The position numbers and the translations under genes are program-made. Of a stretch of DNA of 64,000 nucleotides, positions 30,470 through 39,910 are shown in pieces. The stretch is from Gemmatimonadota bacterium (lineage in GTDB: Bacteria; Gemmatimonadota; Gemmatimonadetes; Longimicrobiales; Gaopeijiaceae), in the NCBI GenBank assembly GCA_030430625.1, contig JAUIKL010000002.1:27279-91278 (forward strand), written 5' to 3'. How positions within the stretch are numbered: the stretch's first letter is position 1; every line of letters starts with the position of its first letter. Below the pieces are notes generated by a model. That model searched no databases, was not told where the DNA came from, and worked only from the letters and a program-made list of their open reading frames with translations.

Positions 30470-30969
30470 TGCTGATCGACGACCTGGCCGAGTACGACGG
30501 AAAGTCGGTGGTCGTGCTCGAGGCGATCGCGAAGCGGTACGAAGACGATCCGGGCGCCGTCAGCCGGGCCGTGGCACTGGCCGCGTCCGCGGACGGCCAC
30601 ACCGCCGCAGGGGCGACGTGGCTTCTTCGGAGTTGGCTGCGGGGCGGGGCGTCCATCGACTCGCACGACGTCGTCTCGCTGGGCCACCGACTCCGGGAGA
30701 TGACGGACCCGTGGGCTCGCCTCCACGTCTGTCAGACGGTGGGTCTCCTCGACATCGGCCCCGACGTAGCGGTCGAGTTCTACGACTTCCTTCTGGAGGC
30801 GGCGTCGGCGCCACGCCCCTTTCTCAGGGCCTGGGGAACCGATGGGTTGGTCCGCCTCGCGTCGGCACATCCGCAGTACGCGGAGGCCGCGGAACGTGCC
30901 CTGGAACGCGCCGTTGCCGACGAGGCAGCCTCGGTCCGCGCCCGCGCCCGACAGATCCTGGCCGAGTGA
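30469..30969 (+). CDS. HEAT-repeat-like protein
   Basis: Helical repeats (RAVALAASADGHTAAGATWLLRSWL, RAWGTDGLVRLASAHPQYAEAAERALERAVADEAASVRARARQIL). Confidence 0.6.
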   Translation: MLIDDLAEYDGKSVVVLEAIAKRYEDDPGAVSRAVALAASADGHTAAGATWLLRSWLRGGASIDSHDVVSLGHRLREMTDPWARLHVCQTVGLLDIGPDVAVEFYDFLLEAASAPRPFLRAWGTDGLVRLASAHPQYAEAAERALERAVADEAASVRARARQILAE

Positions 30970-30983
30970 ATCGGGGCCAGTCG

Positions 30984-33278
30984 TCAGCCCATGGCGCGGC
31001 GCAACGCCGCCTTCATCCTGGTCTGTAGGCGTGCCGGGTCGATCGGCTTCCGCAGGTAATCGTCCGCGCCCATCTCGATCAGCTCGATCTCGGCGTCGGG
31101 GTCAGGAGTCCCGGTGAGGACGACGACAGGCATCGATGCGGTCACGATCGATTGACGGACGGAGCGCAGCACCTCACGACCGCCGAGAACCGGCATGTCG
31201 AGGTCGAGGAGCATCATGTCGAAGTGCTCGCCCTTCGCAAAGCGCAGAAGGGCCTCCGCACCGTCCGAGGACTCGCTCACGTCGTAGCCGAGGTGCTTCT
31301 CGATCGTGGCCCTCGCAATGCTTCGGGTGGTGCCGTCGTCGTCGACGAGGAGCACGTGCGGCTGCTCGTCCTCCTCCGGCGTGGGGACCTCGACGACCGC
31401 GGCGTCGACCGCCGTGCCCGAGCGACTGGCGTCCGCCGGCGCGGCCCTGCGGCTACCGGCGGTACTCCCCTCCGCACCGTCCGACGCGGTGGGATCCGAG
31501 GCCGCCCCCCCGCCTACGCCGGCAAGGACGGGTGACTCGGCCGGTTCGTCGTGGTGAACCTCGGTGTGGATCGGGCGGGATGCCGAGGGCTTCCGCTCGT
31601 CGCCCGACCCCACCACACGTTCCACCTCCTCCAACGTCGTCTCTCCGGCATCCACGCGACGGAGAGCCGCTTCCCGGAGGGTGACCATGCCGTCGTCCTC
31701 GGCCTGCTTCTGCAGCTCTTGAGGGGCCGCACCCGCAAGCATCAGAGCGATCAGCTCGGAGGTCGGGGTCATGAACTCGGTGATCGGGAGCCGCCCGGCG
31801 TAGCCGGAGCCCCGACACTCGTCACACCCGATGGCGCGGCGCACCTGCTTCCTGTCGTACTGTCCCTGGAGTGCCTCTTCCGATGCGGTAGGGGTTCCAT
31901 CGACATCCTCCGCGCAGTGGTCACACACCTTCCTGACCAGACGCTGAGCCAACGCTCCGCGCAGGGTCTCGGCCACCGTCGCAGCGTCGAGTCCGAGGTC
32001 GATGAAGCGTCGAATGGCCCCGATCGCGTCGTTCGTGTGCAGCGTGGCGAGGACGAGGTGACCGGTCAGGGACGCCTGCGCCGCGACCTCGGCCGTTTCC
32101 TGGTCACGGATCTCCCCGACGAAGATCACGTCGGGGTCCTGCCGAAGGATGGCCCGCAGGGCGGAGGCGAAGGTCATGCCCTGCTTGTGCTCGACCTGGA
32201 TCTGAGTGAGCTCGGGTAGCTCGTACTCGACCGGGTCCTCGACCGTCATGATGTTGATGTCTTCCGTGGCGATCTCCTGCAGGGCGCCGTACATCGTGGT
32301 CGTCTTTCCCGACCCGGTCGGCCCCGTGACCACCACGATGCCGTCCCGGTGGGCCAGAGCCTTCCGGATGCGCACCAGCTCGGGCTCGACGATTCCGGTG
32401 TCGGACAGCGTTCCCGCGCCCTGCGTATCCAGGACACGAATGACCGCCTTCTCCGATTGTCGTGTGGGGACCGTCGAGACGCGGAGATCGTACTTCTTCC
32501 CGTTTACGTGAACCTTGGCCCGACCGTCCTGCGGTCGAAGCCGGTCCGTGATGTCGAGCTTGGCCATGATCTTGATGCGTGACACCACACGGGCCATCAC
32601 CGGAAGGGGAATCTGCATCCCGTTGTGCAGAACCCCGTCCATACGGAAGCGGACGACACCCTGACGGCCGAGCGGCTGGACGTGAACGTCGGAAGCGCCA
32701 CGTTCCACGGCCTCGTGGAGGATGATGTTCGTCAGCTTCACGATCGGTCCAGCGCCGACCTCCTCCTCCGAAAAGGTCTCGGGTTCCTCCTCGATCTCCG
32801 CGACCGAAACATCTCCGACCCTGGAGAACTGCGCGTCGATCTGCGAGAGCATCGACTCGACCACTTGCTCGGGCGCGTAGTTGTGCTCGATCCAGCTCCG
32901 GATCAGGTCGGGCGGTGCGATTTCGTAACGGGTCGATCGACCTGACGCGAAGGCGACCTCCTGGTCCGCCACGGGATCGAACGGGTTCGATGTCGCCACG
33001 AGGAGGTACCGATCGCCGTCGAACAGAGGGTACACCCCGTACTTCCGAGCCACACTGGCCGGGAGCAGCTTGGCCGCCGACGGGATGGCCGCATCGAAGT
33101 CCGCCACGCCCATCGAGTAGACCCCGGCTACAGCCTCGGCCAACTCGGGGGTAGAGAGACCCAACTGTTCCGATGCCGAACGCCACGCGTCTCCGACGGA
33201 GGTGACGTTGGGCAGGTCGAAGTCGTCGGCTCCTTCGAGTCCAGCTCGACGAGCGGCCTGCACCATCCAGTGGCTCAT
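30984..33278 (-). CDS. GspE/PilB-type ATPase with C-terminal response-regulator receiver domain
   Basis: Walker A VTGPTGSGKTTTMYGAL, VGEIRDQETA, TLHTNDA, paired CxxC; C-terminal HVLLVDDDGTTRSI...LLDLDMP...VVLTG...RKP. Confidence 0.92.
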   Translation of the reverse strand: MSHWMVQAARRAGLEGADDFDLPNVTSVGDAWRSASEQLGLSTPELAEAVAGVYSMGVADFDAAIPSAAKLLPASVARKYGVYPLFDGDRYLLVATSNPFDPVADQEVAFASGRSTRYEIAPPDLIRSWIEHNYAPEQVVESMLSQIDAQFSRVGDVSVAEIEEEPETFSEEEVGAGPIVKLTNIILHEAVERGASDVHVQPLGRQGVVRFRMDGVLHNGMQIPLPVMARVVSRIKIMAKLDITDRLRPQDGRAKVHVNGKKYDLRVSTVPTRQSEKAVIRVLDTQGAGTLSDTGIVEPELVRIRKALAHRDGIVVVTGPTGSGKTTTMYGALQEIATEDINIMTVEDPVEYELPELTQIQVEHKQGMTFASALRAILRQDPDVIFVGEIRDQETAEVAAQASLTGHLVLATLHTNDAIGAIRRFIDLGLDAATVAETLRGALAQRLVRKVCDHCAEDVDGTPTASEEALQGQYDRKQVRRAIGCDECRGSGYAGRLPITEFMTPTSELIALMLAGAAPQELQKQAEDDGMVTLREAALRRVDAGETTLEEVERVVGSGDERKPSASRPIHTEVHHDEPAESPVLAGVGGGAASDPTASDGAEGSTAGSRRAAPADASRSGTAVDAAVVEVPTPEEDEQPHVLLVDDDGTTRSIARATIEKHLGYDVSESSDGAEALLRFAKGEHFDMMLLDLDMPVLGGREVLRSVRQSIVTASMPVVVLTGTPDPDAEIELIEMGADDYLRKPIDPARLQTRMKAALRRAMG

Positions 33279-33640
33279 GAGTTTCCGCGGACCTCGCCGA
33301 TGTACTCGATCACACGATCGAACTCGGGTCGTGCGTCCGCCAGCGCCGATTCCACCGCCGCGGAGTCGAGGTCCGCCGCTGCCGTCTCCATCGTCTCGAA
33401 GTATCCGGACAGCCGGTTCGCCCAGATGTTGCCGCACGACGACTTGAGCGAGTGGGCATTCGCACGGACGACCTCCAGATCGCCACTCTCCGCAGCAGAC
33501 GAGAGCTCACCGAACAGCTTCGGAGCCTCGCCGACGAAGATGTCGAGGGTAAGGTCGACGACCTCTTCGATTCCGGCCTGCTTCATGAGCCCACGGAAGC
33601 CGGGCAGGTCGATCGGGGCGTCTTTACTGAAGCTGACCAT
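33275..33640 (-). CDS. Hpt domain protein
   Basis: NAHSLKSSCGNIWANRLS phosphotransfer motif in a 121-aa helical protein. Confidence 0.85.
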   Translation of the reverse strand: MVSFSKDAPIDLPGFRGLMKQAGIEEVVDLTLDIFVGEAPKLFGELSSAAESGDLEVVRANAHSLKSSCGNIWANRLSGYFETMETAAADLDSAAVESALADARPEFDRVIEYIGEVRGNS

Positions 33641-33670
33641 CGTCGTCTCTCGGATGTGGGGGATTCGTGC

Positions 33671-35851
33671 TCACGTGCCTGTGCCGGCCTGAGCCAGTGC
33701 CGGACCATCCTGCAACCACTTCACGACAGCACTTCGGAGTTCACCGACGGAGAGCGGTTTGGACAGGAACGCGTCCATCCCGCAGGCGAGACACCGCTGT
33801 TTGTCGCTCTCCTGGGCGCTGGCCGTCAGCGCCACGATCGGTACGTGGCCGCCCTTCGTGCGCTCGTGCTCACGAATGGCCACGGTGGCGTCGTACCCGT
33901 CCATCACCGGCATCTGGCAGTCCATGAGGATCAGGTCGAAGTCGCTGCGCTGGAACGCCGCGACCGCCTGAGCTCCGTCCTCGGCCACGGTGATCTCGAC
34001 GCCCAGCTTCTCGAGCAGCTTCGACGCGATCGTCCGATTCACCGCATTGTCCTCGACGAGGAGCACGTGACCTGCGGCCAACAGCTCGGACTCGGAAGGC
34101 CCCGCAGCAGCGTCGTCCTGACCAAGAAGTCCGATGCGTTCCAGAGCGTCCGTCCACCGCCTCTCGAGGAACGGCTTGATGAGGTCGAAGTCGAAGCCTG
34201 AACCCGAGTCGTTGCGGTCGGCCCGGTGCCCAGCGGTGAGGCGCACCAGAGTCGGCCCATCCGCGCCCAGGATCGTCCGCATCTCCTGAGCGAAGCGATG
34301 ACAGACGATGTCTCCGAACGCGTTGTCGATCAGGATGGCCGCGTAGCCGTCCACGGGCGCCTTCTTCTTCGAGGCGACCTCGAGGGCGTACTCCGGCGAA
34401 TCGGAGGCATCGACGGAGACGCCGAACTCGTCGAGGTGCTCCCGGGTCAGGTCCCGAATCATCTTCGACGGGGACACGAGCATGACCTTCGGCTCCCCCG
34501 TCACACCGATCCTGGGCCGGACCCGTCCCGCGTCGATCGTGGGGTCGAGGGTGGCGTAGAAGACGGATCCTTCACCCTCTACGCTCGTCACCCCCACCGA
34601 TCCACCCAGCAGTGCGGACAGCTCACGGCAGATGGCCAGGCCGAGCCCCGTGCCACCGTGCTTGCGCGTCGTGGACAGATCCGCTTGCTCGAACTTGTCG
34701 AAGATCCGCTCGACCGCGTGGGCGGGAATCCCGATACCGGTATCCTCGACCGCAATGCGGATCGCTCCTGTCTCGGCCGGCTCGACCGAGATGAGCACGT
34801 GTCCCTCGGCCGTGAACTTCACGGCGTTCCCGGCCAGGTTCGTGACGATCTGACGTATCCGGCCCGGGTCGCTCAGGAAGTACCGCTCGGCGTCGGGAGC
34901 GTACCGGACACCGAGTTCGACCCCCTTCGCGATCGCCTGAGGCGCGAGGATCTCAGCAACGTCGTCGACGACCTCCCGGAGGTCGAAGGGCACGGATTCC
35001 AGAGACAGGGACCCAGCCTCGATCTTCGAGAAGTCGAGTAGGTCGTTGATCAAGAGCAGAAGGCTCCTGGCCGAGCGCTCCGTGGCCTCGGCGAACTCTC
35101 TTTGTTCCGTCCCGAGCTCGGTCTCGAGCAGAAGCCCGGTCATGCCGAGCACGCCGTTGATCGGGGTCCGGATCTCGTGGCTCATGTTGGCCAGGAACTC
35201 CGCTTTGGCCCGCGCCGCCTGCCTGGCCTCCTGCTCGGACTTCCGGAGATCTCGGGTACGCTCGGCGACGGTCCGCTCGAGATTGGCGTTGTGTTCGGCC
35301 AGCTCTCGGTAGAGCCCCCCACTCTCCAGAACCCCGGCACAATTCTGCATGAGGATCGAGAGGACCATCATCCCCGCTTCGGGAATGAAGGGGTGCTCGT
35401 CGTCCAGCGCCGCGATGAACATCCCCGAAATCTTCGAGGGCGTCGCGAGCACGTGCATCATGACCGACTTGCCGATGTGACGGCTCGGTACGATGACGGG
35501 GCGGTCCTGGTAGAGTGCCCAACCGAAGGTTCCTTCTTCGACCTGAAAGTCGAGTTCGGCCTGAACCGCCTCTCGCTGCTCGGGCGAATCGACGAGGTCG
35601 AGGCTGAACTCCAGTCCCTCGTCGTCCGCGAAGGCCACACCCATGGTCCCGAAATCGGCCACGCGCCGCACGGCACTCTGGGCGGCCTTGAACACGGTCT
35701 CGGGCGTGGCTCCGGACGCCTGCTCCGTCTGGAACACGGTTCCGAGCTGGGCCACGGCTTCGAGGGCCTCCGCCAGCCAGAGCTGCGTATCCGCGCGTGA
35801 CCGTTCCTGGATCGAATCCACCTGGAAGCGATCGGTGTTGATGCGGACCAT
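33671..35851 (-). CDS. Hybrid histidine kinase (GAF-like, HisKA, HATPase, pseudo-receiver, receiver)
   Basis: FLANMSHEIRTPINGVLGMTGLLL H-box; EDTGIGIPAHAVERIFDKFEQAD; HVLLVEDNAVNRTIA...LILMDCQMPVMDGYDAT; start at 35851. Confidence 0.92.
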   Translation of the reverse strand: MVRINTDRFQVDSIQERSRADTQLWLAEALEAVAQLGTVFQTEQASGATPETVFKAAQSAVRRVADFGTMGVAFADDEGLEFSLDLVDSPEQREAVQAELDFQVEEGTFGWALYQDRPVIVPSRHIGKSVMMHVLATPSKISGMFIAALDDEHPFIPEAGMMVLSILMQNCAGVLESGGLYRELAEHNANLERTVAERTRDLRKSEQEARQAARAKAEFLANMSHEIRTPINGVLGMTGLLLETELGTEQREFAEATERSARSLLLLINDLLDFSKIEAGSLSLESVPFDLREVVDDVAEILAPQAIAKGVELGVRYAPDAERYFLSDPGRIRQIVTNLAGNAVKFTAEGHVLISVEPAETGAIRIAVEDTGIGIPAHAVERIFDKFEQADLSTTRKHGGTGLGLAICRELSALLGGSVGVTSVEGEGSVFYATLDPTIDAGRVRPRIGVTGEPKVMLVSPSKMIRDLTREHLDEFGVSVDASDSPEYALEVASKKKAPVDGYAAILIDNAFGDIVCHRFAQEMRTILGADGPTLVRLTAGHRADRNDSGSGFDFDLIKPFLERRWTDALERIGLLGQDDAAAGPSESELLAAGHVLLVEDNAVNRTIASKLLEKLGVEITVAEDGAQAVAAFQRSDFDLILMDCQMPVMDGYDATVAIREHERTKGGHVPIVALTASAQESDKQRCLACGMDAFLSKPLSVGELRSAVVKWLQDGPALAQAGTGT

Positions 35852-36723
35852 CACCCCTCCGCGTCCAACCCGAGAAGGTGAACGGAGGCCTCGTACTGGC
35901 GATCGATCTCCTCCACGACGAAGGGGATCGCGCCGGGGTCGAGGCCCAGCTTCGCCCAACCGGAGGCCGAAACCGGGGGCACGTACCGCTCTCCGCTTCC
36001 CCCGAACCGGAGCGCGTGCGCCAGTATGTCGGCCACGTGCATCGTGGCGGCCTCGGTCGGGAACCGGTCCGCCCGGCGCGGCTGATGGTGGAAGCCGATC
36101 GCCTGCTGTAGGACGTCCGGCATCTTCCACTGCTTCATCAGGATCATTCCCAGCCGTGCGTGATCGAAGCCGAGGATGTCCTGCTCGGCTTCGATGAGCA
36201 GCGAGTCTCGGTCGCGCGCTGCGGACAGGACGGACTTGGCCTCGTCCGGAGCGCGCAGAAGGAGTACGAGGCGCCCCACGTCGTGGAGGATCCCGGCCAC
36301 GAAGAAGCGTTCGACGTTCGCCTCGCCGCGCATACCAGAGATGACGCGGGCCGCGACGCCGCACGCAAGGCTGTGACGCCAGACCCCGTCGACGTCGATC
36401 AGTTCAGCGGGAATGTTCTTGAAGAGACCGGTCACCGAGGTGGCCAGCGAGAGGTCCCTCACCTGTGAGGTGCCGACGACACTCACCGCCTGAGACACGG
36501 TCTCGATCTTCTTCGGAAAAGCGAAGAAGGCGCTGTTCACGAGCTTCAACAGTCGGGCCGTGAGAGCCGTGTCCTGTCGGATCACATTGGCAACATCGCC
36601 GGCACCACCGCGGGGGTGGTTGATAACCTCCATCAGTCGGTTGTAGACGACGGGCGGAGAGCCGAGCTCCGGGGAGCCCGAGATCAGATCCTGCGGACGG
36701 AGGCGGCCCGAGACGGTCACCAT
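35851..36723 (-). CDS. HDOD domain protein
   Basis: VIRQDTALTARLLKLVNSAFFAFPKKIETVSQAVSVVGTSQVRDLSL; ILHDVGRL. Confidence 0.9.
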   Translation of the reverse strand: MVTVSGRLRPQDLISGSPELGSPPVVYNRLMEVINHPRGGAGDVANVIRQDTALTARLLKLVNSAFFAFPKKIETVSQAVSVVGTSQVRDLSLATSVTGLFKNIPAELIDVDGVWRHSLACGVAARVISGMRGEANVERFFVAGILHDVGRLVLLLRAPDEAKSVLSAARDRDSLLIEAEQDILGFDHARLGMILMKQWKMPDVLQQAIGFHHQPRRADRFPTEAATMHVADILAHALRFGGSGERYVPPVSASGWAKLGLDPGAIPFVVEEIDRQYEASVHLLGLDAEG

Positions 36724-37088
36724 CAGTGGTGGACCTCGTCGGAACCGGCTGCCGGCGCCGCGGCACCACTCTCCTGGAGAGCCAGGGCAAAGCGCTCCAC
36801 ACAGACGGTCGTCAAGCTCTGGAAGAGCGGGTGATCCCGGTTGACCCGACTGAAGAGGGCGTCGACGTCGGCCGTCGCCCGTTCGACAGCCCACGGTTCG
36901 AGCTCGACGGCGCCCGCAATGTCGTCCCCTTCGACCTCGATCCGTGACACACCCCATGCGGGGAGGGCACGAACGTGCTTGGCGGACAACTCTTTGCCAG
37001 CGGGCACCAGCAACCGCCCGCGCTTGTCCAAGATGTCGGCCGCCAACACCATGCCCGCTTCGGCCTGCGAAACGTCGATCGTAGCCAC
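36723..37088 (-). CDS. Small protein of unknown function, first gene of the HDOD/HK/Hpt/GspE operon
   Basis: 121-aa ORF, AGMVLAADILDKRGRLLVPAGKELSAKHVRALPAWGVSRIEV; overlaps hdod start. Confidence 0.7.
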   Translation of the reverse strand: MATIDVSQAEAGMVLAADILDKRGRLLVPAGKELSAKHVRALPAWGVSRIEVEGDDIAGAVELEPWAVERATADVDALFSRVNRDHPLFQSLTTVCVERFALALQESGAAAPAAGSDEVHH

Positions 37089-37168
37089 AACGCGCTCTCT
37101 TTCCCCGAGTTCCGGAGTCCCGGGGTTCGTTCGCTGTCCTTTCCAGAGAAAGTGTCGGAAGCTCCGGT

Positions 37169-38116
37169 CTATTCCTTGAGTGAGCCGGAAGATTCCGCCG
37201 ACCCCTCGACCACCGGTTCGGCAAGGTCGTCCGCTCCGGCCGGAATCGCTGCGGATTGCAGTTCGAGAGCCAGCGCGATGATCGCGTCCCGGGAGAAGAA
37301 GAGCTCGACGCGGCGGTTCTTGGCTCGACCGTCGAGCGTCTCGTTGTCGGCCACCGGCCGGAACTCTCCGAACGACTGGACCTCCAGCTTCTCCGGGCTC
37401 TGCCCGCCCTCCACCAGGAGTCGGGCCACACCCGCCGCACGGGCTGCCGACAACTCCCAGTTCGACGGGAAGGCCGCTGTGCTGATCGGACGGCTGTCCG
37501 CGTGGCCCGACACGATGGCCGGAACCGCCAGTTCGGTCGTGATGTCGGCAAGAGACGAAATGAGGGACCGGCCCGACGGAATGACGGTCGCGCTTCCGCT
37601 CGGGAAGAGCGCCGCGTCTCGGATCCGGAGGTAGACCCCCTCGTCCTCCTTCACGATCTCGACGGCTCCCTCTTCGAGCCCGGACTGAGCGACCAGCTCA
37701 CGGAGCCGCTCGATGATCATGTCCATGTAGGCCTCGGCGAAGACGTCGACGACATCCTCGCCCTCGTTCCCGTCCACGGGGTTCAGCGTGGCACCGGTGT
37801 TCTGACCCGGGTTCGACATGTCGAGCTCGGGGTCGACCTCGTCCGGCATCAGACCGATCGGGTTCGGCGCCGGCGCTTCTGCGGTCGACCCCATCGCTTC
37901 ACGGAGCGACTGGGCCGCGATCAGGAACCGTTCCTGACGCACCTCGGACATCGAGAAGAGGAGAACGAAGAAGGTCAGGAGGAGACTCATCAGATCGGCA
38001 AAGGTGACGATCCAGGTAGGGGCCCCCTCCTCGACCGGTGGGCCACCCCCATCGTCCCCTCCGCCAACGGCCGCTTCTTCGAGCTCGACCTCGGGGAGCT
38101 CTTCGGCCTCGCTCAC
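37169..38116 (-). CDS. motB: Flagellar motor stator MotB/PomB-like (OmpA domain)
   Basis: APTWIVTFADLMSLLLTFFVLLFSMSEV plus OmpA-like PG-binding domain. Confidence 0.92.
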   Translation of the reverse strand: MSEAEELPEVELEEAAVGGGDDGGGPPVEEGAPTWIVTFADLMSLLLTFFVLLFSMSEVRQERFLIAAQSLREAMGSTAEAPAPNPIGLMPDEVDPELDMSNPGQNTGATLNPVDGNEGEDVVDVFAEAYMDMIIERLRELVAQSGLEEGAVEIVKEDEGVYLRIRDAALFPSGSATVIPSGRSLISSLADITTELAVPAIVSGHADSRPISTAAFPSNWELSAARAAGVARLLVEGGQSPEKLEVQSFGEFRPVADNETLDGRAKNRRVELFFSRDAIIALALELQSAAIPAGADDLAEPVVEGSAESSGSLKE

Positions 38117-38889
38117 GCTGCCTCTAGGACCTCGGCCGCCTTCGCTTCCTGCTGGTTCATGAAGGCGCTGAGCTTCTCCTTCAGGATCTGAACCGTGTCA
38201 CCTCGATTCATCGAGGCCAGGCCGACGATGGCCAGCTCGATCTGTTGAACCTCGATCTTGATGCGGCGGTCGAGCTTCGTGACCATCGGAATGAAGAGGA
38301 GGTTGGCCAGGACGGCGCCGTAGAACGTGGTGAGAAGCGCAACGGCCATCGCCGGGCCCAGCGCGTCCGGATCACTGAGGTCGGCCAGCATCTGAACCAG
38401 ACCGATCAGCGTTCCGACCATGCCGAAGGCCGGCGCGAACTTCCCCATCTCCGAGAAGATCTGCTGCCCGACTCGGTGGTGCTCCTCCATGTACTTCCGT
38501 TCGGTGGCCAGGATCTCGTCGATCGTGCGCGCGTTCGCGCCGTCCGCGATGAGCATGAGACCCTTGGTGGCCGCCTTGGACGGGGCCTGCTCCGCGATAC
38601 CCTCCAGCGCGACCGGACCGTCGCGCTTCAGCGTGCCCATGGCCTGAACCAGGAACTTCGAGAGCTCGAGCATCTCGTCCCCGGGGTCGTTGAAGACCCG
38701 CCGACAAACGGGAAAGATCAGCTTCAACTCATTCGTCGGAAACGCGATGCTCGTCGCAGCGAAGGTTCCACCTGCGACGATCAGGATGCCCTGCACGTTG
38801 ATGAAGGTGCCGAGGCTGCCGCCGAGCAGGATGGCCGCGAGAACCAGACCGGTGCCGGTGACGACACCGAAGATCGAAGCCTTGTCCAA
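38113..38889 (-). CDS. motA: Flagellar motor stator MotA/PomA-like
   Basis: GMVGTLIGLVQML, AVALLTTFYGAVLANLLFIPMVTKLDRR; TTG start. Confidence 0.92.
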   Translation of the reverse strand: MDKASIFGVVTGTGLVLAAILLGGSLGTFINVQGILIVAGGTFAATSIAFPTNELKLIFPVCRRVFNDPGDEMLELSKFLVQAMGTLKRDGPVALEGIAEQAPSKAATKGLMLIADGANARTIDEILATERKYMEEHHRVGQQIFSEMGKFAPAFGMVGTLIGLVQMLADLSDPDALGPAMAVALLTTFYGAVLANLLFIPMVTKLDRRIKIEVQQIELAIVGLASMNRGDTVQILKEKLSAFMNQQEAKAAEVLEAA

Positions 38890-38904
38890 GGTGCCCCCCA
38901 GGCG

Positions 38905-39183
38905 TTAGGCCGCGTCGGGGTCGGCCTCGAACTCGACCTCCGCGGATTCGTCCTCCGACGAATCGTCCTCCTCGTGCGCCAGGATGGCCCACGCGAGTTC
39001 GTTCGTCACATCCGCGTGAAACGATTCCGGAGGGAGGGCGGCGAGATCCCTGGCGATTCTTTCGGCACGGCGAGCGCCGTCCCGACACGTGTCGAGCTGG
39101 CCCCTCGAAATGGCAGGGGAACCGGACCGCGACGGTCCCGAGCTCCGGCCGCCGTGGCCGCCATCATCAGCAAACATGATCAC
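38905..39183 (-). CDS. Small acidic protein of unknown function
   Basis: 92-aa ORF between flgM and motA overlapping the flgM stop. Confidence 0.5.
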   Translation of the reverse strand: MIMFADDGGHGGRSSGPSRSGSPAISRGQLDTCRDGARRAERIARDLAALPPESFHADVTNELAWAILAHEEDDSSEDESAEVEFEADPDAA

Positions 39184-39482
39184 AAGTCACCGGACTCCAA
39201 GATCTTGTTCGCCGTCTGGCGAACGGTCTCGGGTTGTTCGTAGAAGCCACCGTCGAGGCGACCCTGCACCTCGGCCAGCCGCGCCTGTGTGGTTGGGGTA
39301 TCGTCGACCGAACCCTGATGCACCATCGCGCGGGCCTGGTCCGAGATCTCGACCTGGTCGCCTCGCACGGGCGGGCGGGGGGGGGTGACGGACTTCTGGT
39401 CGCGTTCACCCAACTCCCCGCGGTCGGCTCGGCCGGTTTGACCTGTGCGGAGGTCGGAAGGTCTGGTGGGATCGATCGCCAT
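39180..39482 (-). CDS. flgM: Negative regulator of flagellin synthesis FlgM
   Basis: VEISDQARAM...ARLAEVQGRLDGGFYEQPETVRQTANKILES, FlgM-type C-terminus. Confidence 0.8.
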   Translation of the reverse strand: MAIDPTRPSDLRTGQTGRADRGELGERDQKSVTPPRPPVRGDQVEISDQARAMVHQGSVDDTPTTQARLAEVQGRLDGGFYEQPETVRQTANKILESGDL

Positions 39483-39504
39483 CGTGGTTCTCCTGTACCC
39501 TGAA

Positions 39505-39531
39505 GTATCGGCTACCCGGATCGAACCTTTA
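39505..39531 (-). promoter_or_regulatory. Sigma-28 (FliA) promoter for flgM
   Basis: Minus strand TAAAGGTT-N11-GCCGATAC versus consensus TAAAGTTT-N11-GCCGATAA, -10 ends 22 nt before flgM ATG. Confidence 0.75.
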
Positions 39532-39563
39532 GCGCCGGTCGGGTCCTCGCGAACGACCGGAGG

Positions 39564-39908
39564 CTACAGGTAACCGTCGATCGCGCGACCCCGTTCCGAG
39601 CGCCGTTCCTCCGGCGGGAGTGCGCGCCGGCGCTCGAGTCCGCGTAGCTCTTCCAGGATTCGACTCCGAACCCGTATCAGACGTTCCGTGAGCTCCCGGC
39701 TGTCGGCCAGCATCTGCTGGTACTCGGCCTGCTCCAGAGCGCTCCTCGGCGGCGGCGGGCGGTCCTCGTCGACCGTCGTGATCAGCTCGACCAGGTCCCC
39801 GTACCGCTCTTCTTCGAGGGCAGCCAACTGGGCCTTGATGTGCGCTCGGCGCCGTTCGACCCAGGAGCCGAACACGGGGTCGGACTTTCTGATGGGGCTG
39901 ACGTACAC
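39564..39908 (-). CDS. Unknown protein in the FliT position (coiled coil, possible flagellar chaperone)
   Basis: 114-aa helical ORF directly downstream of fliS. Confidence 0.6.
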   Translation of the reverse strand: MYVSPIRKSDPVFGSWVERRRAHIKAQLAALEEERYGDLVELITTVDEDRPPPPRSALEQAEYQQMLADSRELTERLIRVRSRILEELRGLERRRALPPEERRSERGRAIDGYL

Positions 39909-39910
39909 GG

